Under the pieces are notes generated by a model. The model had not been told where the DNA came from, did no database searches, and saw only the letters and a list, made by a program, of their open reading frames with translations. 64,000 nt of DNA from Candidatus Izemoplasma sp. (GTDB lineage Bacteria > Bacillota_I > Bacilli_A > Izemoplasmatales > Izemoplasmataceae): positions 1-64,000 of the forward strand of contig JAIPGF010000007.1 in assembly GCA_021736205.1 (NCBI GenBank), read 5' to 3'. This document shows positions 16,220-24,442 of this stretch, one piece after another (positions within the stretch are counted from its first letter, which is position 1; each line of letters starts with the position of its first letter). Made by a program: the position numbers and the translations under genes.

Positions 16220-16996
16220 TTATATTATACCTATTTTTTCTAAAACGTTAAATAATCCATCTTCATCAATCGAATCTGCAACAATATCTGCATGCTCCTT
16301 CACTTCTTGTGGAGCGTTTCCCATAGCAATACCAGTATTAGCATATTCAATCATTGAAATATCGTTATAGCCATCACCAATGGCAATAATATCGTTATGA
16401 TTAAGATCATAATAGTTAACAAATTCTTTTATTCCTCGTTCTTTGAGTCCCCCTTTAGAATTCACATCTAATCCAAATTCACAGGAATAATTAAATGTTA
16501 ATTCCGGAAAATCTATCTCAAATTTCTTAAAATCAGGCTTATCATAAAAAAGAATAAGTTGATATATTAAATGCTTTTTATAGTAATCTTTTTCGATGAT
16601 ATAGGTATCTATATTAAAATTCTTGCAAAATTTCTTATATAAATCATTATTGGTTGAATTAACAGCAAAATGATGCATCCCTTCAAATCCTAAATCTAAA
16701 GAATTTTTATCGGTCATTTCTAAAAGTCTTTCAATAACTTCAGGATCAATGTGGTCTTCATAAATAACCTTGCCATGACTCACCACTATTCGCCCATTTG
16801 CTCCTATATAGCTATCAAACCCAAGTGTTTCATCTATACCATAAAAAAGACATGGTGGTCTTCCGGTTGTTAAGATGAGTTCATGTCCATTTTCTTTGGC
16901 GCGTTTAATGGCTTCTTTTGTTGATTTAGGAATGGTATTAGTGTTATGATTCACCAATGTACCATCCATATCAACGAATATAAATTTCTTTTTCAT
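16220..16996 (-). CDS. HAD-superfamily hydrolase, Cof type
   Basis: A 258-residue cytoplasmic phosphatase of the Cof/YidA (HAD-IIB) type, which usually dephosphorylates sugar phosphates or related metabolites. Visible motifs are the nucleophile loop DMDGTLVNH, LTTGRP (motif II), the lysine of SKGGLKERG (motif III) and IGDGYNDISMIEYA (motif IV), with a C2 cap in between. I chose ATG 16996, four codons into the frame, because AGGTATAC precedes it. The first ATG overlaps the stop of the upstream ArsR-like gene, with which it is probably co-transcribed. The substrate cannot be predicted. Confidence 0.92.
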   Translation of the reverse strand: MKKKFIFVDMDGTLVNHNTNTIPKSTKEAIKRAKENGHELILTTGRPPCLFYGIDETLGFDSYIGANGRIVVSHGKVIYEDHIDPEVIERLLEMTDKNSLDLGFEGMHHFAVNSTNNDLYKKFCKNFNIDTYIIEKDYYKKHLIYQLILFYDKPDFKKFEIDFPELTFNYSCEFGLDVNSKGGLKERGIKEFVNYYDLNHNDIIAIGDGYNDISMIEYANTGIAMGNAPQEVKEHADIVADSIDEDGLFNVLEKIGII

Positions 16997-17007
16997 TGTA
17001 TACCTCA

Positions 17008-17271
17008 TTAAAGTAGTAGATATCTAATTAAATACTCGTGATTATCTAAAAAATCATCTCGAATCGAATATCTAACCATGTTTTTCTCTCTTTTTGATTT
17101 GACCACATTAAAAATTTTTAACTTCTTCAAGTGTTTTGAACAGTTTGCTTGTTTAATGTTAAGTAATTCTTGAATTTCCGAAACAACTAGAGAATCATAT
17201 TCAAGTAATTTCATAAAAATATCATATCTTGTCTGATCTGAGAGCAATTTTAATATATCGTGTTTTTTCAT
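17008..17271 (-). CDS. ArsR-type winged-helix repressor
   Basis: An 87-residue DNA-binding protein. The winged helix-turn-helix is clear: LLSDQTRYDIFMKLLEYDSLVVSEIQEL, then the recognition helix KQANCSKHLKKLKIFNVV and the wing KSKREKNMVRYSI. There is one cysteine in the recognition helix (QANCSKHL), so a classical ArsR/SmtB metal site is not evident. I prefer ATG 17271, preceded by GATGGAGA, over a start 9 codons upstream. It is followed after 11 bp by the HAD hydrolase, a likely target. An ATATTA-rich palindromic stretch upstream (17302-17333) may hold its operator. Confidence 0.85.
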   Translation of the reverse strand: MKKHDILKLLSDQTRYDIFMKLLEYDSLVVSEIQELLNIKQANCSKHLKKLKIFNVVKSKREKNMVRYSIRDDFLDNHEYLIRYLLL

Positions 17272-17355
17272 ATTTTCATCTCCATCACTGTTAAGCAATA
17301 TTACTATATATTAATATTACCATATAGTGATATTGAAATCAACTTAAATAAAAAC

Positions 17356-17465
17356 ATCTCTCATCAAGCATCCCCACTCACATAGTTAGAAAACTTAAGG
17401 CTGCTTCGTTCCCGACCTGACCTAATTCGTCACCACCTATTGAATGAGGATGATTGATAAGAGAT
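17356..17465 (-). ncRNA. ffs: Signal recognition particle RNA (4.5S type)
   Basis: The minus strand holds the universal apical loop of small bacterial SRP RNA, GGTCAGGTCGGGAACGAAGC followed by AGCC. The ends pair over about 18 bp (ATCTCTTATCAATCATCC with its near-complement at 17356-17373), giving a hairpin of about 110 nt without the Alu domain of Bacillus scRNA. The 3' end runs into TTTTTATTT, so the RNA carries its own terminator. It starts 8 bp after the tadA stop, a synteny also seen in Bacillus. Confidence 0.95.
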
Positions 17466-17473
17466 ATCAATTG

Positions 17474-17935
17474 TTATTTTTTTGTTTGTCTTAATTTTTC
17501 AAAAAAGTCTTTCATTAACTTTGATGCTGCTTCTTTCTTAATTTCTGGTTCAACATTTACACGATGATTAAATGCTTGATCAAATAGATTAATAATGCCC
17601 TGATGTGATCCAGATTTATTGTCTTTAGCTCCGTAAACAAGGCGCTTTATCCGTGATTGAATAATAGCCCCTGCACACATCGGACATGGTTCAATTGTAA
17701 CATAAAGTGTACAACTGTCAAGCCTCCAACTTTGTAATTTTTTATTGGCTTTTTCTATCGCGATTATTTCAGCATGAGAAACAGTTTTTTGTGTATTTTC
17801 TCGTTCATTGTGTGCTCGTGCAATGAGTTCTCCATCTTTTACAATGACAGCCCCAATTGGAACTTCATTATTCTGGGCTGCAATCTCCGCTTCTTCTAAA
17901 GCAATTGACATAAAATATTGATCACTCTTCAGCAT
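17474..17935 (-). CDS. tadA: tRNA-specific adenosine deaminase TadA
   Basis: A 153-residue zinc enzyme that converts A34 to inosine in tRNA-Arg(ACG). The catalytic HAE motif (SHAEIIAIEKA) and the zinc ligands PCPMCAGA are present, as are NNEVPIGAVIV and the C-terminal RVNVEPEIKKEAAS typical of TadA. I chose ATG 17935, which overlaps the tdk stop by 14 bp and gives the normal length. A frame extending to 18022 would only read tdk out of frame. It is co-transcribed with tdk and immediately precedes the SRP RNA gene. Confidence 0.95.
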   Translation of the reverse strand: MLKSDQYFMSIALEEAEIAAQNNEVPIGAVIVKDGELIARAHNERENTQKTVSHAEIIAIEKANKKLQSWRLDSCTLYVTIEPCPMCAGAIIQSRIKRLVYGAKDNKSGSHQGIINLFDQAFNHRVNVEPEIKKEAASKLMKDFFEKLRQTKK

Positions 17936-18539
17936 CTGAAATTTTCCCTTGATATGGTTTGGGTTTGTAGTAAACTTTATGACACTTTCTACATCGTGCT
18001 TCATAAGATTCTTCTGCCCCAATAAGTACTATTGGATCTTTATATCTCGCTGGTTTTCCATTCACAATACGCTGTGTCCTAGTTGCTGGACTTCCACATT
18101 CAACACATACAGCTGTTAATTTTGTTACATACTCCGCCATTGCAAGCAATTTAGGCATAAAAGAAAACGGCTCTCCACGAAAGTCTTTATCAAGTCCACT
18201 TGCGATTACCCGTATTTTTTTAGATGCTAAAAATTCAACAATATCTGCAACTTCTCCATCAAGAAATTGAATTTCATCTATTGCCACTATATCAGTATCA
18301 CTGTCAATATAATCAAACATCTGTCTTGCATAGGCAATATTAACTGATTTTGTTCGATTATTATTATGTGATACAACTTCGCCTTCTGAAAATCTATTAT
18401 CTATTTTAGGTTTAAAAACAATTATGTTCTTCTTAGCATATTCTAGTCTTCTAACTCGTCTGATAAGTTCCTCTGTTTTCCCTGCAAACATTGGCCCACA
18501 GATAACTTCTATCCAACCATCTTTTTGGTTTAAATACAT
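17922..18539 (-). CDS. tdk: Thymidine kinase
   Basis: A 205-residue type II thymidine kinase that phosphorylates thymidine with ATP in pyrimidine salvage. The P-loop GPMFAGKTEELIRR is near residue 15, the Walker B DIVAIDEIQFLDG near 87, and the lasso region FSFMPKLLAMAEYVTKL near 124. Zinc-binding cysteine pairs are VCVEC and CRKC. It uses a TGA stop, showing that TGA is not recoded here. The ribosome site GAGGTGG precedes ATG 18539. It is the first gene of tdk-tadA, divergent from the hnd operon. Confidence 0.96.
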   Translation of the reverse strand: MYLNQKDGWIEVICGPMFAGKTEELIRRVRRLEYAKKNIIVFKPKIDNRFSEGEVVSHNNNRTKSVNIAYARQMFDYIDSDTDIVAIDEIQFLDGEVADIVEFLASKKIRVIASGLDKDFRGEPFSFMPKLLAMAEYVTKLTAVCVECGSPATRTQRIVNGKPARYKDPIVLIGAEESYEARCRKCHKVYYKPKPYQGKISDAEE

Positions 18540-18673
18540 TATTTATCCACCTCTTATCTCTTACTTCTAATAATATAATATTATTTGTCTAAAAACAATG
18601 TGAAACAAAAAATAATCGCAAATATTAACGACATTTTATAGCCAAAATAAAAAAATTCTAATTTCATTATAGG

Positions 18674-18705
18674 TACTTTATAAAATAAAGTATGTATGTT
18701 ATAAT
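18674..18705 (+). promoter_or_regulatory. Promoter and candidate operator of the hnd operon
   Basis: An extended -10, TG-T-TATAAT (18697-18705), lies 36 bp before the hndA ATG. The -35 region (TTTATA, 18677-18682) is overlapped by a perfect inverted repeat, TACTTTA-TAAAA-TAAAGTA (18674-18692). Such overlap fits repressor control. The sequence does not match the Rex consensus well, so the regulator is unknown. Confidence 0.6.
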
Positions 18706-18740
18706 TGTTTGAAAATTAAAGTATATATAAGGAGAGGAAT

Positions 18741-19229
18741 ATGGAGACAAATTCAATTATAACCCCTGAGTTACATAAAGAACTTTTATCGGAAATTAAA
18801 AGAAACCTTAAACATCCTGGACCTTTAATGCCAATCTTACATGAAGCACAACGCATTTTTAATGGCGTTCCTCTAGAAGTACAAAAAATAATTGCAAAAG
18901 AGACTGGGATTTCAATTGCAAAGATAAATGGTGTAGTTACTTTTTATTCTAGTTTTACCATTGATCCTAAAGGAGATCATGTATTAGGTGTCTGCCTAGG
19001 AACAGCTTGTTATGTAAAAGGAGCTGAAGATATTTTAGATGGTATTCAAAAGGAACTTCAGATTGAGGCAGGAGAAACAACTGAAGATCGTTTTTACACA
19101 CTTGAATCAAAACGCTGTATAGGAACTTGTATGATGGCTCCTGTTATGACGATTGATGATGATGTTCATGGTTATTTAAAAACTAAAGAAGCTGTTGATC
19201 TAATCAAGGAATTTAAAGAAAACAAATAA
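18741..19229 (+). CDS. hndA: NuoE/HndA-like [2Fe-2S] subunit
   Basis: A 162-residue homologue of the 24-kDa NADH dehydrogenase subunit and of HndA/HydC of NAD(P)-linked [FeFe] hydrogenases. An N-terminal helical bundle (LMPILHEAQRIF, GVVTFYSSF) is followed by a thioredoxin-fold domain. Its four cluster ligands, CLGTAC and CIGTC, are intact and bind one [2Fe-2S]. It would pass electrons together with the NuoF-like subunit. The ATG at 18741 has GGAGAGG upstream. First gene of the operon; in related operons an HATPase-type gene comes next, and here only a remnant of one is seen. Confidence 0.93.
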   Translation: METNSIITPELHKELLSEIKRNLKHPGPLMPILHEAQRIFNGVPLEVQKIIAKETGISIAKINGVVTFYSSFTIDPKGDHVLGVCLGTACYVKGAEDILDGIQKELQIEAGETTEDRFYTLESKRCIGTCMMAPVMTIDDDVHGYLKTKEAVDLIKEFKENK

Positions 19230-19561
19230 TTTTAGAAGACATTCCTAATCTTCTGATTAAAAAATATCTCAATCTTAAGTTTTATTACTATTCTAAATTA
19301 TATTAACGTTCTTGATAATGCTGAATTACTAGATTTTTGATGTGTCATATTCCCAAATAAGCTAGCTGTTAACGATAAAACCATAAAAAAGCAAAGCAGT
19401 TAGACTTACCAATTTTCTAAACTCATCTTTCTAGTGTAGATGTCATTCTACTACTTACAGAACTAGGTGACATTCTCATTGCTCATCAAATAATAATTAA
19501 CTAGTTAAAGGACTCTATTGAACAAACTATTTCTGATTTACTGGAGGAGGAAAATAAATGA
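19230..19561 (+). pseudogene. Remnant of the hnd-operon HATPase-type gene
   Basis: The 328 bp between hndA and hndB contain no intact frame. In frame with the TGA at 19559-19561, codons from 19460 read ELGDILIAHQIIIN, then a TAG stop (19502-19504), then LKDSIEQTISDLLEE and the end. This resembles the C-terminus (EILGDVP..HPEVI..IK..I.EGL.EL) of the HATPase-domain protein that sits between the NuoE and thioredoxin-like subunits in many clostridial hydrogenase operons. The TGA overlaps the hndB ATG, as expected for a formerly coupled gene. Upstream, 19230-19459 has stops in every frame. The full gene would be about 540 bp, so a deletion is also implied. Confidence 0.6.
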
Positions 19562-19923
19562 AATCTTTAGAAGAACTAAAAAAGATAAAAGACAAAACTA
19601 AGAAAAAAACAAACACCGAGAAAGATACATCTCTTACTCGAATCTTAGTTGGTATGTCGACATGTGGTATTAGTGCAGGTGCAAAACCAGTTTTTGACGA
19701 ATTCAATACGCTTATCAAAGACAAGGAACTCAAAGATATTAGTGTCACATCTGTTGGTTGTTTAGGCGAATGTTCTATTGAACCAATGGTAGAAGTTTAT
19801 CAAAATGATAAACGTTATACCTATTGTGAGGTAAACAAAGAAAAAGCTCAAAAGATCTTTGACGAACATATCGTGAATGGCAATGTTGTTGAAGACTATC
19901 TAATTGGACAATATAGAAAATAG
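19558..19923 (+). CDS. hndB: HndB-like thioredoxin-fold [2Fe-2S] ferredoxin
   Basis: A 121-residue small ferredoxin matching the N-terminal thioredoxin-like domain that is fused to HydB in some hydrogenases and separate (HndB) in others. A basic lead-in (residues 1-30) precedes the domain. Ligands are visible in MSTCGISAGAK and SVGCLGECSIEP. The ribosome site GGAGGAGG lies in the final codons of the decayed upstream gene, and ATG overlaps its TGA. It would relay electrons within the NADH-oxidising module. It is followed after 9 bp by hndC. Confidence 0.9.
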   Translation: MKSLEELKKIKDKTKKKTNTEKDTSLTRILVGMSTCGISAGAKPVFDEFNTLIKDKELKDISVTSVGCLGECSIEPMVEVYQNDKRYTYCEVNKEKAQKIFDEHIVNGNVVEDYLIGQYRK

Positions 19924-19932
19924 GTGATCGTA

Positions 19933-21408
19933 ATGGCAAAAGTTGCAAAATCATTAAATGAAATTAAATCTTTTCCCAAGCAAACGAGAATCGCCCTGAG
20001 AAACTGTGGGTTGATTGATCCATCAAATATCGATGAATATATCGCACGAGATGGATACTTTGCTTTAGGTGATATTCTCAAAAATAAATCACCGAAAGAT
20101 GTTGTTAACGAGATTAAAGAATCTGGTTTAAGAGGTCGTGGTGGTGGTGGATTCCCTACAGGTCTTAAATGGGAACTAACTGCTAAAGAAAAATCAGATC
20201 GAAAATATATAATTTGTAATGCAGATGAGGGAGATCCTGGTGCATTTATGGATCGTTCGATTTTAGAAGGAGACCCTCATAGTGTTTTAGAAGCAATGGC
20301 AATTGCTGGATATGCGATTGGTGCAAACCAAGGATATGTTTATGTACGAATCGAATACCCACGCGCTATCAAACGTCTTAAAGCAGCCATTAAACAAGCA
20401 AGAGAATACGAACTTTTAGGTGAAAATATCTTTGGATCTGGTTTTAGCTTTAATATCGATTTACGTCTTGGTGCTGGTGCTTTCGTATGTGGTGAAGAAA
20501 CAGCCTTGATAGCTTCAATTGAAGGAGAGCGTGGTATGAGTCGTAATAAACCACCTTATCCTGCACAAAAAGGACTCTGGGGATACCCAACTTGTATTAA
20601 TAATGTTGAAACATTAGCAAATGTTTCTGCTATCTTCAATATGGGGGCCAAAGAATTTGCTAAAATTGGTACTGAAAATTCAAAAGGAACCAAAGTGTTT
20701 GCTCTTGCTGGTAATATTAATAATATAGGATTAATTGAAGTCCCTATGGGAACTACCCTTAGAGAAATCGTCTATGACATTGGTGATGGAATTGATGGTG
20801 GAAAAGCTTTTAAAGCCGTTCAAACTGGTGGCCCATCTGGTGGTGTTATTACAGAAGAGCACTTAGATACACCAATCGATTATGAATCACTTAAAGAAAT
20901 TGGTAGCATGATGGGGAGTGGAGGAATGATCATCCTAGATGAAGATGATGATATGGTTAAAATCTCTAAATTCTATCTCGATTTCACACAAGATGAAAGT
21001 TGTGGAAAATGTACGCCTTGTCGTATAGGAACCAAACGTCTTTATGAAACATTAGAAAAATTAATTGATATGAATGGCACACCAGAAGATTTAGAAATGT
21101 TAGAGTACTTAGCTAAATCTGTTCAAAAAACATCACTCTGTGGTCTGGGACAAAGTGCACCTAATCCAGTTTTATCAACACTAAAATATTTTAGAGATGA
21201 ATATGAAGCATACGCTAATAGAACCAAACGTACCGCATACTTCATTGAAGAAGATGTCTGTATTGGTTGTACAAAATGCGCCCAAGTATGTCCTGTTGAC
21301 TGTATAGAAGGCGAAGTTAAAAAGCCACACGTTATAGATCCAGAAGAATGTATTGCTTGTGGTGCATGTTATGATGTATGCCCAGTCGATGCAATATTAA
21401 AACCGTAG
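19933..21408 (+). CDS. hndC: NuoF/HndC-like FMN, NADH and iron-sulphur subunit
   Basis: A 491-residue flavoprotein that oxidises NADH and, in related electron-bifurcating complexes, is the likely site of flavin chemistry. Visible in order are the glycine-rich NADH/FMN fold ([29 protein letters not shown]), the SLBB domain, the N3-type [4Fe-4S] ligands C357, C360, C363 and C403 ([16 protein letters not shown]), and two C-terminal [4Fe-4S] ferredoxin motifs ([30 protein letters not shown]). All ligands are intact. I chose ATG 19933, with AGGTGATC upstream, over GTG 19924. Standard complex-I NuoF lacks the C-terminal ferredoxin domain, so this is the hydrogenase-type subunit. Confidence 0.95.
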   Translation: MAKVAKSLNEIKSFPKQTRIALRNCGLIDPSNIDEYIARDGYFALGDILKNKSPKDVVNEIKESGLRGRGGGGFPTGLKWELTAKEKSDRKYIICNADEGDPGAFMDRSILEGDPHSVLEAMAIAGYAIGANQGYVYVRIEYPRAIKRLKAAIKQAREYELLGENIFGSGFSFNIDLRLGAGAFVCGEETALIASIEGERGMSRNKPPYPAQKGLWGYPTCINNVETLANVSAIFNMGAKEFAKIGTENSKGTKVFALAGNINNIGLIEVPMGTTLREIVYDIGDGIDGGKAFKAVQTGGPSGGVITEEHLDTPIDYESLKEIGSMMGSGGMIILDEDDDMVKISKFYLDFTQDESCGKCTPCRIGTKRLYETLEKLIDMNGTPEDLEMLEYLAKSVQKTSLCGLGQSAPNPVLSTLKYFRDEYEAYANRTKRTAYFIEEDVCIGCTKCAQVCPVDCIEGEVKKPHVIDPEECIACGACYDVCPVDAILKP

Positions 21409-21418
21409 GGAGGTTACC

Positions 21419-23146
21419 ATGAAAAACATAAAACTCACAATAGATAATTCAGAAATAGAAGTCCCTGAAAATTATTCGGTCTTACAAGCGTGTGAAGAGA
21501 TGGGGCTAAACATCCCAAGACTTTGCTTTTTAAGAGATATAAATGAAACCTCTGCTTGTCGTCTTTGTATTGTTGATATTGACGGAATGAGAGGACTTAA
21601 AAATTCATGTACCATTCAAGTACAAGATGGTATGAATATTAAAACAGATAACAAAGAAATAAGAAATAGTGTAAAACAAAATTTACAACTACTCGCAAGT
21701 AATCACATATTCGAATGTTGGGCATGTGATCGTGAAACAAACTGTGAATTTTTAGATTTAATGCGCAGATATAATGTTGATAACACATTTGGAGAAAGCG
21801 AATTTTTCTCTGACAATAAACGCTTATTCAACGATACATCCACAGCTATCACATTAGATAGTGGAAAATGTATCCTCTGTGGACGTTGCGTTTCTGCTTG
21901 TCATGTCCACACTGGACTTGATATATTAGATTTTAATGAACGTGGTAATGAAACATACGTTGGACCAGCTCAAAACAACAATTTAGAAGACAGTGGTTGT
22001 ATCTACTGTGGTAAATGTATTGAGTCATGTCCTGTCGCAGCTATCAAAGACACATCAAATATGGAAGATATGTTAGAAGCTCTTCGCGAACCAAGCACGA
22101 AAGTAATCGTTGGAATTGATCCGCTTGTAAAAGTCACAGTTGGAGAAGAATTTGATTCGAATATCGGTGAAAATGTCGAGGAAAAGTTATATGCATCTCT
22201 TAAAACAATTGGTGTTGATGAAGTGGTTGATACGTCTAAATTTTCTAACATATTGAAAAAAGAAGAGGCAAATATCTTATTAAATCGTGTTAAAGAGGGT
22301 GGCAAACTTCCAATCATTCGCTCAGATGAGCCTGGATGGATTAATTATATTGAATACTTTGAAGAAGATTACTTAAGTCATTTAACGTCCACTAAATCAA
22401 TCGAAGAAATTACAGGTGCTATTGTTAAGAATTACTACAGCAAAGAACTTGGATACCATAAAGAAAATATCGTTTTTGTGGCTTTAACACCTAAACCTGA
22501 AGAAAAACAAAAAGCTAGTCGTATGGCGAACATTGTTGAAGGTGTAAGAGATGTTGATTTTGTTTTAACAACACGTGAATATGCCAGAATGTTAAAACGC
22601 CAAAGTGTGAAATTCAATGAATTAGAGCCGATTAAACAATTTGGTAAATTAGCTGAGTTAACACAATCATCAGTTAATGAAGATACCTACCATAATTCTC
22701 TAGAAGAAACACTCAAAACAGCATCTATTCTAGCTGGAGAAAAACCTAAAAAAATCAAATTTAAAAAACGAAAAGAATTTGAAGAAGCAGAATATACACT
22801 AAAAGACACTAAATTTTTAGTTGCTAAGATCACCACACCAACAATTAAGGATTTCTTTGACATCCTGGAAAGTAAACAAAAACAATATCACTTTGTAGAA
22901 TTCAATTCATCATTAGGTGGTTGGATTAATAGTGGTGGAAACCCCATCCATACAGCAAAATTACAAGATGATGTTGATATTCACAAATTTCGTTTAAATA
23001 ACTTAAATGGATTGTACACCTCAAAAAATTATACAAACTTAGATGAAATTCTTTATAAAGAATTTTTGGACTCCGTTGGATCTAAAAAAGCCAAAAAAGT
23101 ACTGCATACCAAATTTGAAAAACAAGAATCATATAAAAACCAATAA
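21419..23146 (+). CDS. [FeFe]-hydrogenase-like subunit lacking all H-cluster cysteines
   Basis: A 575-residue HydA/HndD homologue. Front-end clusters are intact: [2Fe-2S] C36, C47, C50, C64; His-type [4Fe-4S] H96, C100, C103, C109; two [4Fe-4S] sets C151-C161 and C194-C204. The hydrogenase domain follows in full (to SKKAKKVLHTKF, where active enzymes have SHKAHELLHTHY). Motif L1 (TSCCPGW) is RSDEPGW at 301-307, L2 (MPCxxKKxEA) is TPKPEEKQKA at 357-366, and L3 (MACPGGCINGGG) is NSSLGGWINSGG at 496-507. The four ligands are therefore D303, K359, S498 and W502, so an H-cluster cannot be held in the known way. The frame is open and the flanking folds conserved, so this looks repurposed rather than dead. 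Confidence 0.9.
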   Translation: MKNIKLTIDNSEIEVPENYSVLQACEEMGLNIPRLCFLRDINETSACRLCIVDIDGMRGLKNSCTIQVQDGMNIKTDNKEIRNSVKQNLQLLASNHIFECWACDRETNCEFLDLMRRYNVDNTFGESEFFSDNKRLFNDTSTAITLDSGKCILCGRCVSACHVHTGLDILDFNERGNETYVGPAQNNNLEDSGCIYCGKCIESCPVAAIKDTSNMEDMLEALREPSTKVIVGIDPLVKVTVGEEFDSNIGENVEEKLYASLKTIGVDEVVDTSKFSNILKKEEANILLNRVKEGGKLPIIRSDEPGWINYIEYFEEDYLSHLTSTKSIEEITGAIVKNYYSKELGYHKENIVFVALTPKPEEKQKASRMANIVEGVRDVDFVLTTREYARMLKRQSVKFNELEPIKQFGKLAELTQSSVNEDTYHNSLEETLKTASILAGEKPKKIKFKKRKEFEEAEYTLKDTKFLVAKITTPTIKDFFDILESKQKQYHFVEFNSSLGGWINSGGNPIHTAKLQDDVDIHKFRLNNLNGLYTSKNYTNLDEILYKEFLDSVGSKKAKKVLHTKFEKQESYKNQ

Positions 23147-23155
23147 TAGAAAAAA

Positions 23156-23181
23156 GCTCTCTACAAAAGAGAGCCTTTTTT
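23156..23181 (+). terminator. Terminator of the hnd operon
   Basis: GCTCTCT (23156-23162), loop ACAAA, AGAGAGC (23168-23174), then C and a run of T. It lies 10 bp after the hydrogenase-like stop codon. Confidence 0.9.
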
Positions 23182-23185
23182 ACGT

Positions 23186-23210
23186 AATAAAAAAGCCGCC
23201 AATTGGCGGC
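23186..23210 (-). terminator. Terminator of rpmE
   Basis: The self-complementary GCCGCCAATTGGCGGC (23195-23210), read on the minus strand, is followed by six T. It starts 7 bp after the rpmE stop. Confidence 0.85.
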
Positions 23211-23217
23211 TAAATTA

Positions 23218-23439
23218 TTACTCTTCGTCTTCGTCAGATTTTCTACCATAACGTTGATTGAATCGTTCAACACGTCCTGCGGCTTTACCACGTTTCTTTT
23301 TACCTGTGTAAAAAGGATGGCAATTCGAGCAAGTATCAACAACGACTTCGTCTAATGTTGACCCTCCTTCAAATGTGTTTCCACAAGTTGTACATCTGTA
23401 TGTTACAGTTTTGTAATCTGGATGAATGCCTTTTTTCAT
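23218..23439 (-). CDS. rpmE: Ribosomal protein bL31
   Basis: A 73-residue 50S subunit protein that helps bridge the two ribosomal subunits. The start MKKGIHPDYK and the HPFYTGKKK segment are diagnostic. Cysteine pairs CTTC and CSNC indicate the zinc-binding (C+) form, so no zinc-independent variant is needed here. The C-terminus is extended by an acidic DEDEE tail. I chose ATG 23439, with GGAG upstream. The frame continues to 23508 without family similarity. It is monocistronic. Confidence 0.96.
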   Translation of the reverse strand: MKKGIHPDYKTVTYRCTTCGNTFEGGSTLDEVVVDTCSNCHPFYTGKKKRGKAAGRVERFNQRYGRKSDEDEE

Positions 23440-23569
23440 AATAATTACTCCTTCCGCCATGGTTTTACCCATAGTAAGTTTTATTTGCGAAGTAATTATA
23501 ACAGACATATTTTATTTTATCAAGTTTTTTCATTTTTTTATCATAGCTATCTACAAACACACATCATTA

Positions 23570-23578
23570 TGGTATAAT
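23570..23578 (+). promoter_or_regulatory. Extended -10 promoter of the fumarase operon
   Basis: TG-G-TATAAT ends 24 bp before the ATG at 23603. The -35 region is weak, as is common with an extended -10. Confidence 0.5.
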
Positions 23579-23602
23579 AATTTAGTCAAATGAGGTGATT
23601 AG

Positions 23603-24442
23603 ATGCGTAATATCGAACCAAAACAAATCACAGAAATTATTAAAAATTCTGTCATAAAAATTAATTATAATTTAGATAATTCTTTGGTAAAACGACTCCA
23701 AGAAGCTAAACAAAATGAGTCTAAATCATTATCGAAATCTATCTTAGATGATATTTTAAAGAACCAAGAAATCGCAAAAAAAGGCAACGTACCACTGTGT
23801 CAAGATACAGGTGTCGTAGTTGTATTTGTAGAAATAGGTCAAAAGATAAACATTCTTGGTGATTTAGAAACAGCCATAAATGAGGGTGTTAGACAGGGCT
23901 ATAAAGAAGGGTATCTTAGAAAAAGCATAGTAGACCATCCCTTTAAAAGAACTAACACACAAGACAATACACCAGCTATTATTCATCAACGACTTGTTCC
24001 AGGTAATACTCTAAAATTTAAAATAGCTGCTAAGGGTGGCGGGAGTGAAAATATGAGTCTGGTTAAAATGTTAACACCTGCTGAAGGAAAAGAAGGCGTT
24101 AAAAAACTTGTGCTTGATACCATTTTCAATGCCGGAGGAAAGCCTTGTCCGCCTATTATTGTTGGTATTGGTATTGGCGGAAATTTAGAGAAAAGTGCTT
24201 TATTAGCAAAAGAAGCGTTACTAAGAGAACTAGATGATTCTAGTGATGATTCTGACATTAAACAACTAGAAGATGACTTATATAGAGAAATAAATAAATT
24301 AGGCGTTGGTCCCATGGGTATAGGCGGAGACACAACATGTCTTGGCGTTAAGATAAACTACTTTCCAATGCATATTGCTTCTTTGCCTGTGGCTATTAAT
24401 ATCCAATGTCACTCATCTCGACATACTGAGGTGACAATATGA
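23603..24442 (+). CDS. fumA: Class I fumarate hydratase, alpha subunit
   Basis: A 279-residue catalytic subunit of an oxygen-sensitive [4Fe-4S] hydro-lyase interconverting fumarate and malate. The three cluster cysteines are in VPLCQDTG, GKPCPPIIVG and DTTCLGV, and the AAKGGGSENMS motif is conserved. The two-gene layout corresponds to the N- and C-terminal halves of E. coli FumA. L-tartrate dehydratase is a close relative, so the substrate is assigned by frequency rather than proof. It ends in TGA, overlapping the beta-subunit ATG (ATGA), so the two are translated together. Confidence 0.9.
   Translation: MRNIEPKQITEIIKNSVIKINYNLDNSLVKRLQEAKQNESKSLSKSILDDILKNQEIAKKGNVPLCQDTGVVVVFVEIGQKINILGDLETAINEGVRQGYKEGYLRKSIVDHPFKRTNTQDNTPAIIHQRLVPGNTLKFKIAAKGGGSENMSLVKMLTPAEGKEGVKKLVLDTIFNAGGKPCPPIIVGIGIGGNLEKSALLAKEALLRELDDSSDDSDIKQLEDDLYREINKLGVGPMGIGGDTTCLGVKINYFPMHIASLPVAINIQCHSSRHTEVTI

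Noticed and set aside
17936-18022. Longer start for tadA inside tdk
   Set aside because: The added residues are tdk read in another frame. The ATG at 17935 gives standard TadA length.
18600-18640. Possible Rex site upstream of the hnd operon
   Set aside because: Only one half (TGTGAAAC) resembles the TTGTGAA half-site and the second half is absent at the right distance.
18741-23146. Complex I (respiratory NADH dehydrogenase) interpretation of the NuoE/F/G-like genes
   Set aside because: The NuoF-like subunit has the C-terminal ferredoxin domains, a separate HndB-like ferredoxin is present, and the large subunit has a hydrogenase fold. No membrane subunits follow.
23440-23508. Upstream extension of ribosomal protein L31
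   Set aside because: No L31 has this lead-in, and a ribosome site lies directly before ATG 23439.
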